Assembly: GCF_014656475.1 (NCBI RefSeq)
Contig: NZ_BNCM01000005.1
Span: forward strand, 62,001-126,000
DNA: 64,000 nucleotides
Origin: Sinomonas cellulolyticus
GTDB taxonomy: Bacteria; Actinomycetota; Actinomycetes; Actinomycetales; Micrococcaceae
Direction: 5' to 3'
In this document: piece after piece, positions 51,544 through 64,000 of the stretch
Numbering within the stretch: the first letter of the stretch is position 1
Layout: every line of letters begins with the position of its first letter
Notes under the pieces: model-generated
The model's database searches: none
Told to the model about the DNA's origin: nothing
The model's input: the letters and a program-made list of their open reading frames with translations, nothing else
Position numbers and translations under genes: made by a program

Positions 51544-52524
51544 CTAGCTCCGGCCGTCGAACAGGCTCGTGACCGAGCCGTCGTCGAAGACCTCGTGGAT
51601 CGCGCGCGCGATGAGCGGGGCAATCGAGAGCACGGTGAGCGTCTCGAAGCGCTTCTCCGCGGGGATCGGGAGCGTGTTGGTCACGACGACCTCGCGGGCG
51701 CCGCACTCAGCGAGCCGCTGCGCGGCGGGGTCCGAGAAGACCGCGTGGGTCGCGGCGATGATCACGGAGCGGGCGCCGGCGTTCTCGAGCACGGACACCG
51801 CACCGGAGATCGTGCCGCCGGTGTCGATCATGTCGTCGATGAGCACGCAGTCGCGCCCCTCGATCTGGCCGACGACGGTCTTGGACACGGCCGAGTTCGG
51901 CACGTTGACGTCGCGCATCTTGTGGACGAAGGCGAGCGGGGCCCCCCCGAGCCGCTCGGCCCACTGCTCGGCCACGCGCACGCGGCCGGTGTCCGGGGAG
52001 ACCACGGTGACCTTGCCCAGCTCCACCCGCGTGCGGACGTAGTCGGCGAGCAGCGGGATGGCCATGAGGTGGTCCACTGGGCCGTCGAAGAAGCCCTGGA
52101 TCTGTGCCGTGTGCAGGTCCACGCTCATGAGCCGGTCTGCACCGGCCGTCTTGTAGAGGTCCGCCATGAGGCGGGCCGAGATGGGCTCACGGCCGCGGTG
52201 CTTCTTGTCCTGACGCGCGTACGGGTAGAAGGGCGAGACCACCGTGATCCGCTTCGCGCTCGCACGCTTGAGCGAATCGATCATGATGAGCTGCTCCATG
52301 ATCCAGTTGTTGATCGGCGCCGGGTGCGCCTGGATCACGAAGGCGTCCGCGCCGCGGACGCTCTCCTCGAAGCGGACATACGTCTCCCCGTTGGCGAAGT
52401 CGTACGCCGAGGTCGGCAGGAGCTCGGTGCCGAGTTCTTTGGCGATCTCCTGCGCGAGCTCCGGGTGTGCGCGCCCGGAGGCGAGCACCAGGCGCTTCTC
52501 GCCGTGGGCCGTGATCTCGGTCAT
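51544..52524 (-). CDS. prs: Ribose-phosphate pyrophosphokinase
   Basis: A 326-residue PRPP synthase. FANGETYVRFEESVRG, PFYPYARQDKKHRGREPISARL (ATP-binding flexible loop) and the PRPP signature DCVLIDDMIDTGGTI are all present. It supplies PRPP for nucleotide, histidine and tryptophan synthesis, and in actinobacteria also for decaprenyl-phospho-arabinose routes. Its ATG follows directly after the glmU stop (no bases between), so it is translated in coupling with glmU. Confidence 0.96.
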   Translation of the reverse strand: MTEITAHGEKRLVLASGRAHPELAQEIAKELGTELLPTSAYDFANGETYVRFEESVRGADAFVIQAHPAPINNWIMEQLIMIDSLKRASAKRITVVSPFYPYARQDKKHRGREPISARLMADLYKTAGADRLMSVDLHTAQIQGFFDGPVDHLMAIPLLADYVRTRVELGKVTVVSPDTGRVRVAEQWAERLGGAPLAFVHKMRDVNVPNSAVSKTVVGQIEGRDCVLIDDMIDTGGTISGAVSVLENAGARSVIIAATHAVFSDPAAQRLAECGAREVVVTNTLPIPAEKRFETLTVLSIAPLIARAIHEVFDDGSVTSLFDGRS

Positions 52525-54075
52525 CTACTTGCCTTCAACTTTCTCAGTGGGGGTGGCGGAGGAGGAAGACTGTGCGGCGGCCGCGGAGGGCGAGCCGGCC
52601 CTGTGGGCCTGGGTCCAGCCCGCGGCGTTGCGCTGCGGGCTGACGGAGAGCGCGAGCGCTCCGGGCGGAACGTCCTTGCGCACGATGGCGCCGGCGGCAG
52701 TGTAGGCGCCGTCGCCCACCGTCACGGGGGCCACGAAGACCGTGTTGGACCCGGTCCGGACGTGCGCACCGATGACCGTGCGGTGCTTGTTGACGCCGTC
52801 GTAGTTCGCGGTGATGTTGCCGCAGCCGATGTTGGCGCCCTCGCCGATCTCCGCATCCCCCGCGTAGCCGAGGTGGGAGAGCTTGGCGCCGCGGCCGATC
52901 ACGGCGTTCTTCGTCTCGTAGAACGCGCCGATCTTGCCCTCTGCCCCCAGACGGGTGCCGGGACGGAGGTACGTGAAGGGCCCGACGGTAGCGCCCGCCC
53001 CGATCTCGGCCTGGGTGCCGTCGGTCCGCTTGACCGTCGCGCCCTCCCCGACCAGGCAGTCGGTGAGCGTCGTGTCGGGGCCGATCACGGCGTCCCGCTC
53101 CACCACGGTGGCACCGTGCAGCTGGGTGTTCGGCTTGACGGTGACATCCGCGGCGAGCTGGACGGTCGCGTCGATCCATGTCGTGGCGGGGTCCACCACT
53201 GTGACGCCGGCGCGCATCCAGGCCTCGACCGTCCTCCGGTTGTGCTCGGCAGCGAGCGCCTGGAGCTGGACCCTGTCGTTGGCGCCCTCGACCTGCCACC
53301 GGTCGGTCGTGGCGAGGGCCGAGACGCGTCCGCCGGCGGCCCGGGCGATCGCGAGCACGTCTGTGAGGTACTTCTCGCCTTGGGCGTTGTCGGTGGTGAC
53401 CTGGGTGAGCGCGTCGCGGAGCGCGGCGGCGTCGAACGCGTAGATGCCCGAATTCACTTCCGGGATGGCCCGCTCCGCTTCACTGGCGTCCTTGTGCTCA
53501 CGGATGCCAGATACCGTCCCGTCCGATTCCCGCAGGATCCGGCCGTACCCGGTCGCGTCGTCGAGCACGGCCGTGAGGACCGTGACGGCGTTGCCGTCCG
53601 CCTCGTGCTCGGCGACGAGGTCTCTGAGCAGGGAGGTCGTCAGGAGGGGCACGTCGCCGTAGGTCACCACGACGGTGCCCGTGAGCTCGCCGTGGCCTCC
53701 GGCCGCAGCCTGCGCGTCGAGCGCCTCCAGGGCCGCCTCCACCGCACGGCCTGTGCCCGGGATCTCGTCCTGGTCGACGATGAGGACGTCGGGGTCGTGC
53801 CCGGCGATGTGCGCGGCAACCAGGTCCCGCTCGTGGCGCACGACGGCGGCGAGGCGCTGCGGCGCGAGGCCCCGGGCTGCGTCGAGTGCGTGGGCGACCA
53901 TTGAGCGGCCGCCGAGCTCATGGAGGATCTTGGGGGTCCGGGACTTCATGCGGGTCCCGGCTCCGGCCGCGAGGACGATGACCGCCGCGGGCCCCTGCTG
54001 CTGTTGCTGCTCCTGATCGCGTCCTTCCGCGTGCTCGTGTGCCGCTCCGCTGCGTCCGGGGGTCTCCGCATTCAC
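52525..54075 (-). CDS. glmU: Bifunctional UDP-N-acetylglucosamine pyrophosphorylase / glucosamine-1-phosphate N-acetyltransferase
   Basis: A 516-residue enzyme making UDP-GlcNAc for cell wall. The uridylyltransferase half has VIVLAAGAGTRMKSRTPKIL and VTYGDVPLL; the acetyltransferase half is a left-handed beta helix of hexapeptides (GPFTYLRPGTRLG, IGCGNITANYDGVNKHRT). Start: an ATG at 54127-54129 lies within a TAGAAT -10 box (54128-54133, minus strand), so it cannot be translated from that promoter; GTG 54075 with AGGAG upstream is preferred. The N-terminal 25 residues, Gln-rich (QEQQQQQG), are extra. First gene of glmU-prs-rplY-pth. Confidence 0.94.
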   Translation of the reverse strand: MNAETPGRSGAAHEHAEGRDQEQQQQQGPAAVIVLAAGAGTRMKSRTPKILHELGGRSMVAHALDAARGLAPQRLAAVVRHERDLVAAHIAGHDPDVLIVDQDEIPGTGRAVEAALEALDAQAAAGGHGELTGTVVVTYGDVPLLTTSLLRDLVAEHEADGNAVTVLTAVLDDATGYGRILRESDGTVSGIREHKDASEAERAIPEVNSGIYAFDAAALRDALTQVTTDNAQGEKYLTDVLAIARAAGGRVSALATTDRWQVEGANDRVQLQALAAEHNRRTVEAWMRAGVTVVDPATTWIDATVQLAADVTVKPNTQLHGATVVERDAVIGPDTTLTDCLVGEGATVKRTDGTQAEIGAGATVGPFTYLRPGTRLGAEGKIGAFYETKNAVIGRGAKLSHLGYAGDAEIGEGANIGCGNITANYDGVNKHRTVIGAHVRTGSNTVFVAPVTVGDGAYTAAGAIVRKDVPPGALALSVSPQRNAAGWTQAHRAGSPSAAAAQSSSSATPTEKVEGK

Positions 54076-54127
54076 TGTCGCTGGCTCTCCTGTCGCGAAT
54101 CGGCTGGCGCGTGTGGGGCTCGCGGCC

Positions 54128-54133
54128 ATTCTA
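54128..54133 (-). promoter_or_regulatory. -10 box for glmU
   Basis: TAGAAT on the minus strand. Transcription should begin about 54121, 46 bases before the GTG start. The box is only a dozen bases past the 3' end of tRNA-Gln, so its -35 region is in the tRNA gene end. Confidence 0.55.
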
Positions 54134-54144
54134 GCCGTGCCCCG

Positions 54145-54216
54145 TTCCGCCCCTAGGATTCGAACCTAGACTGCACGGCTCCAAAGGCCGGCGTGCTGCC
54201 ATTACACCAGGGCGGA
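54145..54216 (-). tRNA. tRNA-Gln (anticodon TTG)
   Basis: A 72-base gene on the minus strand. The acceptor arm pairs TCCGCCC (54210-54216) with GGGCGGA (54146-54152), discriminator A at 54145; CCA is not encoded. The anticodon loop is CTTTGGA, giving anticodon TTG that reads CAA and CAG. The T-arm has the usual GGTTCGAATCC core. It lies directly upstream of glmU, as in other actinobacteria. Confidence 0.95.
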
Positions 54217-54334
54217 GTGCGCGCGAGTCCTCGGCGAGGACGGGCGCGGCACAGTCTCCAATTCTGCCACGGATGGCAGCACGGCTCGGGCACCGGGTAT
54301 GGCGCCGCACTCGCGCCGCGGGGGGGCACTGGCC

Positions 54335-54994
54335 TCAGTGGCCGTCTGAGGGATCCGAGGCGGGCCGCGGCCGGGACGTGCTCTCCCGGCGCCGCTCCCT
54401 GCGGCCCTTGCGGACGCGCCAGACGATGAGCGCGATGACGGCGATCAGCGCCACGATGGCCGCCGCGTCCCTGCCCACAGCCCCGGCGACAGCCTTGTAG
54501 GAGGCGCCGGCGAGGAAGCCGAGGAGCGTGAAGCCGATTCCCCAGACGAGGCCCCCGAGCGAGTTGAACCCGAGGAAGCGCGGATAGTGCATGCGGGAGG
54601 TTCCGGCCAGAGCGGGCATCACCGCGCGGAAGAACGCGACGAAGCGGCCCAGGAAGACCGCCCAGCCGCCCCTCGTGCGCAGGAATGCCTCGGCGTCGTC
54701 AAGCTTGCCGCGGTGGCGGTTGAAGGCCCGCAGCTTCAGGAGCCTCGGACCGAAGTGCCGCCCGATCTCGTACCCCACCGTGTCGCCGAGGACGGCGGCG
54801 ACGACGACGAGCGGCGCCATGATCCACACATCCGCCTTGCCCTGGTTGGCGATGACCCCGCCGAGGACGGCAGCGGTCTCTCCGGGGATGACGAACCCGA
54901 CGAAGACCGCGTCTTCGGCGAAGACGAACGCGAACACGAGCACGTATGCCAGCAGCGGCGGCATCGAGAGGATCGCGTCGACGAGGGAGCCCAT
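54335..54994 (-). CDS. DedA family membrane protein
   Basis: A 219-residue membrane protein of the DedA/VTT (SNARE-associated) family. FAEDAVFVGFVIPGETAAVLGGVIA is the first conserved re-entrant region, VVVAAVLGDTVGYEIGRHFG the second, FLGRFVAFFRAVMPALAGTSRM the basic-residue motif thought to act in lipid flipping. DedA proteins are linked to undecaprenyl phosphate or phospholipid transport and membrane potential. A charged Arg-rich C-terminus follows. ATG is seven bases after TAGGAT (55002-55007, minus strand), a leaderless layout. Confidence 0.88.
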   Translation of the reverse strand: MGSLVDAILSMPPLLAYVLVFAFVFAEDAVFVGFVIPGETAAVLGGVIANQGKADVWIMAPLVVVAAVLGDTVGYEIGRHFGPRLLKLRAFNRHRGKLDDAEAFLRTRGGWAVFLGRFVAFFRAVMPALAGTSRMHYPRFLGFNSLGGLVWGIGFTLLGFLAGASYKAVAGAVGRDAAAIVALIAVIALIVWRVRKGRRERRRESTSRPRPASDPSDGH

Positions 54995-55047
54995 CCGAAC
55001 GATCCTAGGCTCCCGTGCTGGGAGCTTCCAGAGCGCGCACGCGGGCC

Positions 55048-55137
55048 CGGCTCAGCAGGGGCTGCACGACTCAGCGGGACCGGACGGCTCAGCGCGGCTG
55101 TACGACTCAGCGGGACTGGACGGCTCAGCGGAGCTGG
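55048..55137. repeat. 18-bp tandem repeat at the 3' end of the small gene
   Basis: Five 18-bp units (starts 55048, 55066, 55084, 55102, 55120) alternate between ACGACTCAGCGGGACTGG and ACGGCTCAGCGCGGCTGT types, so there is a 36-bp higher-order period. The stop codon of the 65-residue gene (55125) is within the last unit. Confidence 0.9.
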
Positions 55138-55322
55138 ACGGCGGCGGCGTCCGTGCGGTGGACCATGTGCCGGCCCTGGCCGCCGTCTTCGACGACCCAG
55201 AGGACGGAGCCGTCGGGCGCAACCGCGTCGACAGTCCCGTCGATGACGAGCCGCCCGGGCGCCGTGACGGTGACGGGATCCCCCGGCACCACGAGCGTGA
55301 AGTCGTCAGTACGCCCACCCAT
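55125..55322 (-). CDS. Small hypothetical protein (65 residues)
   Basis: Begins MGGRTDDFTLVVPGDPVTVT and reads as a compact beta-rich chain (RLVIDGTVDAVAPDG, then VLWVVEDGGQGRHMVHRTDAA), with no membrane segment or signal peptide. I do not recognise a family. GGAAGGGGA before ATG is a good ribosome site, and codon use is like its neighbours, which supports a real gene. Its last codons and stop lie in an 18-bp tandem repeat array, so the C-terminus may have been changed by repeat growth. Neighbours are dedA downstream and the ABC-F gene upstream on the same strand. Confidence 0.55.
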   Translation of the reverse strand: MGGRTDDFTLVVPGDPVTVTAPGRLVIDGTVDAVAPDGSVLWVVEDGGQGRHMVHRTDAAAVQLR

Positions 55323-55447
55323 GTGCGTCCCCTTCCGGCGCGGCAGCCCTCGGCTGCCGACGTGGCACCAACAGGCCGAGCGTAGGGCCCGCAGGTGCCG
55401 TCGGGATGACGCACAGGTGAATCCTCGGGGCCGGTGGGACTCCCGCC

Positions 55448-57334
<1,887 letters not shown>

Positions 57335-57440
57335 AGGTGGAACGTCCTTCGCATGGACCGGGAATGGGACGACAGAAGCCTACCGCCGCCGCCCCCGGCC
57401 GCGCGTCGTGGGGTCCGGCGGGACTCGAGGACGAGAGGGG

Positions 57441-58415
57441 CTAGAGGACCGTATCGCTGACGATGCGGGCCCCGGGAACGGGCCCGTGCACGGCGAACGC
57501 CTCCACACCCCGGTGCCCGAGGTCCTCTGCGAGGTCCGCGGCCGCATCGGCATCCTGCGCGAGGAGCGCGATGGTGGGGCCGGAGCCCGAGACCATGGAG
57601 GCAAGCGCGCCGTGGGAGTCGGCCCACCCGAGGGTGTCGCGCAGCCCAGGCGCCAGGCCGATCGCCGCCCGCTGCAGGTCGTTGACGAGGAGATGGGAGA
57701 GTCCTCCCGCGTCCCCCGTGCGGAGGGCGGCGAGGATCGCCGGCTCGACGTCGGTCGGCTCGGCAGCGTGGACCCCCTCGGCCTGACGGAGCCGGTCCAG
57801 CTCCGCGTACACGCGCGGGGTGCTGAGGCCGAACTCCGCCGGGACGAGGACCCAGTCGAAGCGGCTCGTGGCAAGCGCCGGCGAGAGCTGGTCGCCGAGC
57901 CCGAGTCCCACCGCCGCGCCGCCCAGGAGCGCGAAGGGCACGTCGGCCCCCAGCTCTCCGGCGACGTGGGCGAGCTCCTCGCGTGAGAGGCCCGAGCCCC
58001 ACAGCGCGTCGCACGCGAGCAGCGTCGCGGCGGCGTCCGCGGACCCGCCGCCCATGCCGCCGGCCACCGGGACCCGCTTGGTGATCGTGAGGTGCACACC
58101 CGTGGGGTTCTCGGTCATCTCGGCCATCAGCCGGGCCGCTTTGACCGCGAGGTTGCGCTCGTCCAGGGGGATGTCGAGGGAGTCGACGTCGAGGGTGCTG
58201 TCAGGGCCGAGGCTCACGGTGACGCCCGGCTCGGGCGTGCTCGTGGCCGTGACCTCCTCGAAGAGGGAGACGGCGAGGTAGACGCTCGCGACCGAGTGGT
58301 ACCCGTCAGGGCGGAGCGGGCCGACCTGGAGCGAGACATTGACCTTGCCCGGGGCCTTGACCCTCACGGACCGGGGGCGGCCGCCGGGGCCGGTGGGGGT
58401 GCGCATGGCCTCCAC
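57441..58415 (-). CDS. ispE: 4-diphosphocytidyl-2-C-methyl-D-erythritol kinase
   Basis: A 324-residue GHMP kinase of the MEP isoprenoid pathway. VRVKAPGKVNVSLQVG begins the fold, the ATP loop is KRVPVAGGMGGGSADAAA, and the C-terminal motif MVSGSGPTIALL closes it. GTG 58415, one base from the rsmA stop, is assumed, giving coupling; ATG 58406 would place GGAGG too close. Operon order rsmA-ispE is standard in actinobacteria. Confidence 0.93.
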   Translation of the reverse strand: MEAMRTPTGPGGRPRSVRVKAPGKVNVSLQVGPLRPDGYHSVASVYLAVSLFEEVTATSTPEPGVTVSLGPDSTLDVDSLDIPLDERNLAVKAARLMAEMTENPTGVHLTITKRVPVAGGMGGGSADAAATLLACDALWGSGLSREELAHVAGELGADVPFALLGGAAVGLGLGDQLSPALATSRFDWVLVPAEFGLSTPRVYAELDRLRQAEGVHAAEPTDVEPAILAALRTGDAGGLSHLLVNDLQRAAIGLAPGLRDTLGWADSHGALASMVSGSGPTIALLAQDADAAADLAEDLGHRGVEAFAVHGPVPGARIVSDTVL

Positions 58416-58416
58416 G

Positions 58417-59295
58417 CTAGCCGACCGCGCTTCCGGCGGCCCGGCCCTGCTCGGCGATGCGGGCGAAGTCGGCGACCCCGAGCACCTCGCCTCGCGCCTG
58501 CGGGTCCACGGAGGCAGCGCGCAGGATCCGCTCCGCCTCCGCGCCGGATCCTGCCCAGCCGGCCAGGGCTGCCCGCAGCGTCTTGCGGCGCTGGGCGAAG
58601 GCGGCGTCGATCACCGCGAAGACCTCCTCGCGGGTGGCGGTGGTGGCGGGCGGTTCGGTGCGGGTGAAGCCCACGAGCCCGGAGCTGATCTTGGGCGCCG
58701 GCCAGAAGACGTTCATGCCGATCACCCCCGCCTTGCGCATGGTCCCGTACCAGGCGGCCTTGACGCTCGGCACGCCGTAGATCTTCGATCCGGGAAGGGC
58801 CGCGAGGCGGTCGGCCACCTCGTCCTGGACCATGACCAGCCCGTGGCGCAGGCTGTCGAAGTGCTCGAGGAGGTGCAGCACCACGGGGACCGCGACGTTG
58901 TACGGGAGGTTCGCCACGAGCGCCGTCGGCTGCCGCGGCAGCTCGGTGACCTTGAGCGCGTCGGAGAGCACGAGGTCGAAGCGGCCGACGGCGTCCGGCC
59001 GCCATCGCTGAACGGTCGCCGGGAGCTTCCCGGCGAGCACGGGGTCGATCTCGACAGCGACGACGTGGGCGGCCGCGTCCAGCAGTCCGAGCGTGAGCGA
59101 GCCGAGCCCCGGCCCAACCTCGAGGACGGTCTCCGAGGGGTCGAGCCGCGCGGCGGCCACGATGCGGCGGATGGTGTTGCCGTCGATCACGAAGTTCTGC
59201 CCGAGGGTCTTCGTGGGCCGGATCCCGAGCTCCCCAGCCAGGGCGCGGATGTCCGCGGCGCCGAGGAGTGGTGCGGTTCCGGGGGCGTCAGTCAC
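58417..59295 (-). CDS. rsmA: 16S rRNA dimethyladenosine transferase RsmA/KsgA
   Basis: A 292-residue SAM-dependent enzyme that dimethylates A1518 and A1519 of 16S rRNA late in 30S assembly. [29 protein letters not shown] (SAM motif I), and the catalytic [15 protein letters not shown] are clear. GTG lies six bases after TAGGAT (59302-59307, minus strand), so the message is probably leaderless and starts here, independent of rpf upstream. Confidence 0.94.
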   Translation of the reverse strand: MTDAPGTAPLLGAADIRALAGELGIRPTKTLGQNFVIDGNTIRRIVAAARLDPSETVLEVGPGLGSLTLGLLDAAAHVVAVEIDPVLAGKLPATVQRWRPDAVGRFDLVLSDALKVTELPRQPTALVANLPYNVAVPVVLHLLEHFDSLRHGLVMVQDEVADRLAALPGSKIYGVPSVKAAWYGTMRKAGVIGMNVFWPAPKISSGLVGFTRTEPPATTATREEVFAVIDAAFAQRRKTLRAALAGWAGSGAEAERILRAASVDPQARGEVLGVADFARIAEQGRAAGSAVG

Positions 59296-59344
59296 CCGAG
59301 CATCCTATCGGGACGCGGGGTCCGGCCCCGCGACCGTGGCGGCC

Positions 59345-60607
<1,263 letters not shown>

Positions 60608-60645
60608 TTATCGCCGAGTCCAAACGGCGACGCCCGCCCCGGACC

Positions 60646-60717
60646 GCCGAACGCCGCGCAACCGGGGCCGCCGAACGTCGCGCAACCGGGGCCGTGGAAC
60701 GCCCTGCAACCGGGGCC
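60646..60717. repeat. 24-bp tandem repeat just past the tatD stop
   Basis: Three units start at 60646, 60670 and 60694; the shared core is CAACCGGGGCC, with GCCGAACG or GTGGAACG at the front. The last unit ends two bases before the tatD stop (60720-60722, minus strand). It forms the tatD 3' untranslated region and reaches towards the rpf promoter. Confidence 0.9.
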
Positions 60718-60719
60718 GG

Positions 60720-61709
60720 CTAGCTCCAGGAGCCGTACGCCTCCTCGGTATTGGCGGAGACCCGCGCGCACAGCTCGGCGAGGTCCGCGCCGAGGACCTC
60801 GGCCATGGAACGGACGGTGTAGGGGACCATGTAGCTCGCATTGGGCCTGCCCCGGAAGGGGTGCGGCGTCAGGTACGGCGAATCGGTCTCCACGAGGATC
60901 CGGGACGGCTCGGCGACCGCGATGGCCCGGCGGAGGTTCTCGGCGTTCTTGAAGGTGAAGGTCCCCGCGAAGGAGAGGAACCAGCCATTCTCGTTGCACG
61001 TCCGGGCGAGGTCCTCATCCCCCGAGAAGCAGTGGAACACGACGCGTTCGGGCGCCCCTTCCTCTCCGAGGATCCGCACCACGTCCTCATGTGCGTCGCG
61101 GTCGTGGATCTGCAGGGTCTTGCCGAGCCGCTTGGCAAGGTCGATGTGCCAGCGGAACGAGTCGTGCTGGACCGCGAGCGCGTCCCCCTTGGAGCGGAAG
61201 TAGTCCAGGCCGGTCTCGCCGATGGCCCGGACGCGGGGATGCGCCGCGAGCCGCTCGATCTCTGCGTACGCCGCCTCGAGCTCTCCCCGGGCGGCGTAGC
61301 GGGGCGCGTCGTTGGGATGGAGGGCCACGGCCCCGAGGAGACGAGGATCGGCGTCGACCGCCTCCACCGTGAAGCGGGAGGACTCCAGATCGCACCCCAC
61401 CTGGACCGCGCGGTCCACCCCGACGGCCGCAGCGGCGTCGAGCGCGTCCTTCACGCCGACCTCGACGAGGCCGTCCCGGAAGTCCAGGTGCGTGTGGTTG
61501 TCCACGACCGGGACGGGCAGCGGTTCGGGCGCCGGCGCGTACTCCCGGGGGCGCCGGCGGCCGCTCTCTCCGGTCGCGGCGCTGCCGGACGACGGCGCCT
61601 TCCCGCCGTCGGTGCGCTTCTCGCCGCCGGCGTCCTCGGGGGCAGCGCCCTCGGGGGCGGGTCCGGAGTCAGTCCATCGGTAGGCGCGGGGCGGGCGGGC
61701 GGAGCACAT
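60720..61709 (-). CDS. tatD: TatD family metal-dependent DNase
   Basis: A 329-residue TIM-barrel hydrolase. Metal ligands: VVDNHTHLDF, IGETGLDYFRSKG, IHDRDAHEDV, VFHCFSGD and VETDSPYLTPHPFRG. TatD proteins are 3'-5' exonucleases active in repair. The N-terminal 65 residues (Pro/Ala/Ser/Gly-rich) are extra and probably disordered. ATG is seven bases after TACAGT (61717-61722, minus strand), so the extension should be translated from a leaderless message. Divergent from the MoxR gene. Confidence 0.92.
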   Translation of the reverse strand: MCSARPPRAYRWTDSGPAPEGAAPEDAGGEKRTDGGKAPSSGSAATGESGRRRPREYAPAPEPLPVPVVDNHTHLDFRDGLVEVGVKDALDAAAAVGVDRAVQVGCDLESSRFTVEAVDADPRLLGAVALHPNDAPRYAARGELEAAYAEIERLAAHPRVRAIGETGLDYFRSKGDALAVQHDSFRWHIDLAKRLGKTLQIHDRDAHEDVVRILGEEGAPERVVFHCFSGDEDLARTCNENGWFLSFAGTFTFKNAENLRRAIAVAEPSRILVETDSPYLTPHPFRGRPNASYMVPYTVRSMAEVLGADLAELCARVSANTEEAYGSWS

Positions 61710-61823
61710 GGGCTCCACTGTAGTCACAGCGGCAGTCGCAGCGACGCGGCAGAGAACCGGCGCTGAGGGTACCGTTGAACCAGGTGTGATGCGGGACACT
61801 GCCCGCCTACTCCGGGAGGACGC

Positions 61824-62882
<1,059 letters not shown>

Positions 62883-62891
62883 GGGATTCCG

Positions 62892-64000
62892 ATGGCCTCG
62901 GCGGCTCCACGGACCACCTGGCAGGGCACGCTCACGCCCCGAGGGTGGGGGTTTGTGGCCGCCGCCGCGGTGGCCCTGCTCGCTGCCCAGGTCATGGGCC
63001 GCCGGGACCTGCTGCACCTGGCGGTCTTCCTCGCGCTCGTGCCGGCCGCGGCCCTGGTCTCCAACCTCCTCATCCGCCCGTCGATGACGGTGCAGCGCAT
63101 GCCCCGGCCGGACGTCGTCGAGGCGGGACACCTCACCGAGATCGCGCTGAGCCTGAGCCACAGCGGCCTGCTCTCTGGCCGCATGTCGATGGCGGAGCAG
63201 CTCCCGGCCAGCCTCGGAACCGGTCCCTCCTTCGTCTACCCGGGCCGCTCGGTCTCCCGCGACGGCGCGAGCCACTACCGCTACGAGCTCGCCTGTCCTC
63301 GGCGCGGCCTCTTCGAGCTCGGCCCGGTCGAGGCACGCCACACCGACCCGTTCGGACTCGCCGAGAGGCACAGCCGTCTGGGCAGCACCTCCCGCCTCAC
63401 AGTGACGCCGGCAGCGGTCCCGCTGGCAGCCAGCGTGCTGGCCGGCGTGCGCGGTGCTGAGGGCTCCGTCGCGGCCCGCATCCAGTCCACCCCCAGCGAC
63501 GACGACGTCATGACCCGCGAATATCGGCACGGGGACCCGATGCGGCGCGTCCACTGGGCCGCGACCGCGCGGCACGGCGAGCTCATGGTCCGCCAGGAGG
63601 AGGCGGCGGTCTCCCCCGAGGCGACCCTCGTGGTGGACCTGCGCCGTCCGGCCTTCCCGCTGCAGGGGCGCGAGGACCGTGACGGCGCCGATTCCCCCGC
63701 CTTCGAGTGGGCGGTCACCGCCGTGATGTCGATCGCAGCGCATCTGGCCGAGCTCGGCTACTCGCTCCGCCTGCTCGAGCACGGCGGCGGCCCGGCGCTC
63801 GCGCACTCGGCATCAGCGCCGGAACCCGACAGCAGCGACTACAGCGGCCGCGAGGGGCTTGCCATGGTGGCCGAGGGACTCGCCGCCATCGCCCCGCTCG
63901 ACGGACCGACGGCCGCGGGGTTCAGCGACACCCTCCTGGACAGGATCGAGGCCCATCACCAGCGAGGGCCGATCGTGGCGGTCCTCGGGCGCACCGGCCG
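62892..64000 (+). CDS. DUF58 domain protein, cut by the window end
   Basis: The frame opens at ATG 62892 and stays open to the last base (about 369 codons). Two hydrophobic helices (WGFVAAAAVALLAAQVMG and LAVFLALVPAAALVSNLLI) are followed by an external beta region and then the DUF58 core: DVMTREYRHGDPMRRVHW, AATARHGELMVRQEE, and a VWA-like TLVVDLRRPAFP. DUF58 proteins are membrane partners of MoxR ATPases, often next to transglutaminase-like genes. The end of the gene is outside the window. Confidence 0.9.
   Translation, partial: MASAAPRTTWQGTLTPRGWGFVAAAAVALLAAQVMGRRDLLHLAVFLALVPAAALVSNLLIRPSMTVQRMPRPDVVEAGHLTEIALSLSHSGLLSGRMSMAEQLPASLGTGPSFVYPGRSVSRDGASHYRYELACPRRGLFELGPVEARHTDPFGLAERHSRLGSTSRLTVTPAAVPLAASVLAGVRGAEGSVAARIQSTPSDDDVMTREYRHGDPMRRVHWAATARHGELMVRQEEAAVSPEATLVVDLRRPAFPLQGREDRDGADSPAFEWAVTAVMSIAAHLAELGYSLRLLEHGGGPALAHSASAPEPDSSDYSGREGLAMVAEGLAAIAPLDGPTAAGFSDTLLDRIEAHHQRGPIVAVLGRTG

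Noticed and set aside
54127..54129. ATG start for glmU
   Set aside because: It is part of the TAGAAT -10 box; the GTG at 54075 has a good AGGAG.

Overview
The window is chromosomal DNA from a high-GC actinobacterium. Gene content points to the Micrococcaceae (Arthrobacter/Sinomonas type): a biotin-dependent acyl-CoA carboxylase with a small epsilon subunit, an SCO4848-type membrane protein, an actinobacterial resuscitation-promoting factor, GlnR-type nitrogen control sites, and many genes whose start codon lies 6-8 bases after a TANNNT -10 box (leaderless transcripts). This placement is inference from gene families and style; no rRNA gene is present. One tRNA gene (Gln-TTG) is seen. No prophage, insertion sequence or CRISPR array was found.

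Layout. 1-9271: end of an acyl-CoA carboxylase beta gene and its epsilon gene, a DUF885 protein, a dicarboxylate/amino acid symporter, a TetR regulator with an MMPL exporter, a DsbA-like protein and Maf. 9389-14264: the biotinylated acyl-CoA carboxylase alpha chain, a secreted choice-of-anchor L protein and an MHS-type MFS transporter. 14554-19687: nitrate uptake and reduction operon (narK, molybdopterin nitrate reductase, FAD/[2Fe-2S] electron-transfer subunit). 19659-25749: BenE transporter, hemerythrin, LpdA-type flavoprotein, purine nucleoside phosphorylase, phosphosugar mutase. 25828-27946: two decayed loci (a frameshifted DUF222/HNH gene and a Clp-N gene without a normal start). 28030-33863: nitrite reductase (nirD divergent from nirB) with two tetrapyrrole genes for siroheme. 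33951-42189: deoC, a small membrane protein, a D-2-hydroxyacid dehydrogenase, mfd, DUF2505, an SCO4848-type protein and nhaA. 42239-49883: sufU/sufS and two overlapping large LuxR regulators. 50008-54216: pth, rplY, prs, glmU and tRNA-Gln. 54335-61709: dedA, a small protein, an ABC-F ATPase, ispE, rsmA, rpf and tatD. 61824-64000: a MoxR ATPase and a DUF58 protein cut by the window end.

The clearest functional theme is assimilation of nitrate to ammonium, split over two loci about 9 kb apart. The first imports and reduces nitrate. The second reduces nitrite and makes the siroheme for NirB, and its divergent promoter region carries a good GlnR box. The rest is mainly housekeeping: ribosome quality and maturation, cell-wall precursors, isoprenoids, nucleotide salvage, repair and Fe-S assembly.

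Unusual features worth attention are the paired LuxR regulators, where one has an intact and one a degenerate ATPase site; short tandem repeats (15-30 bp) that repeatedly sit at or next to gene ends; a terminator whose right arm is duplicated; the high density of leaderless promoters; a Clp-N gene that lost its start beside a perfect palindrome; and a siroheme methyltransferase fused to a degenerate dehydrogenase-like domain. I do not see one clear, wholly new system. The LuxR pair is the best candidate for unknown biology.
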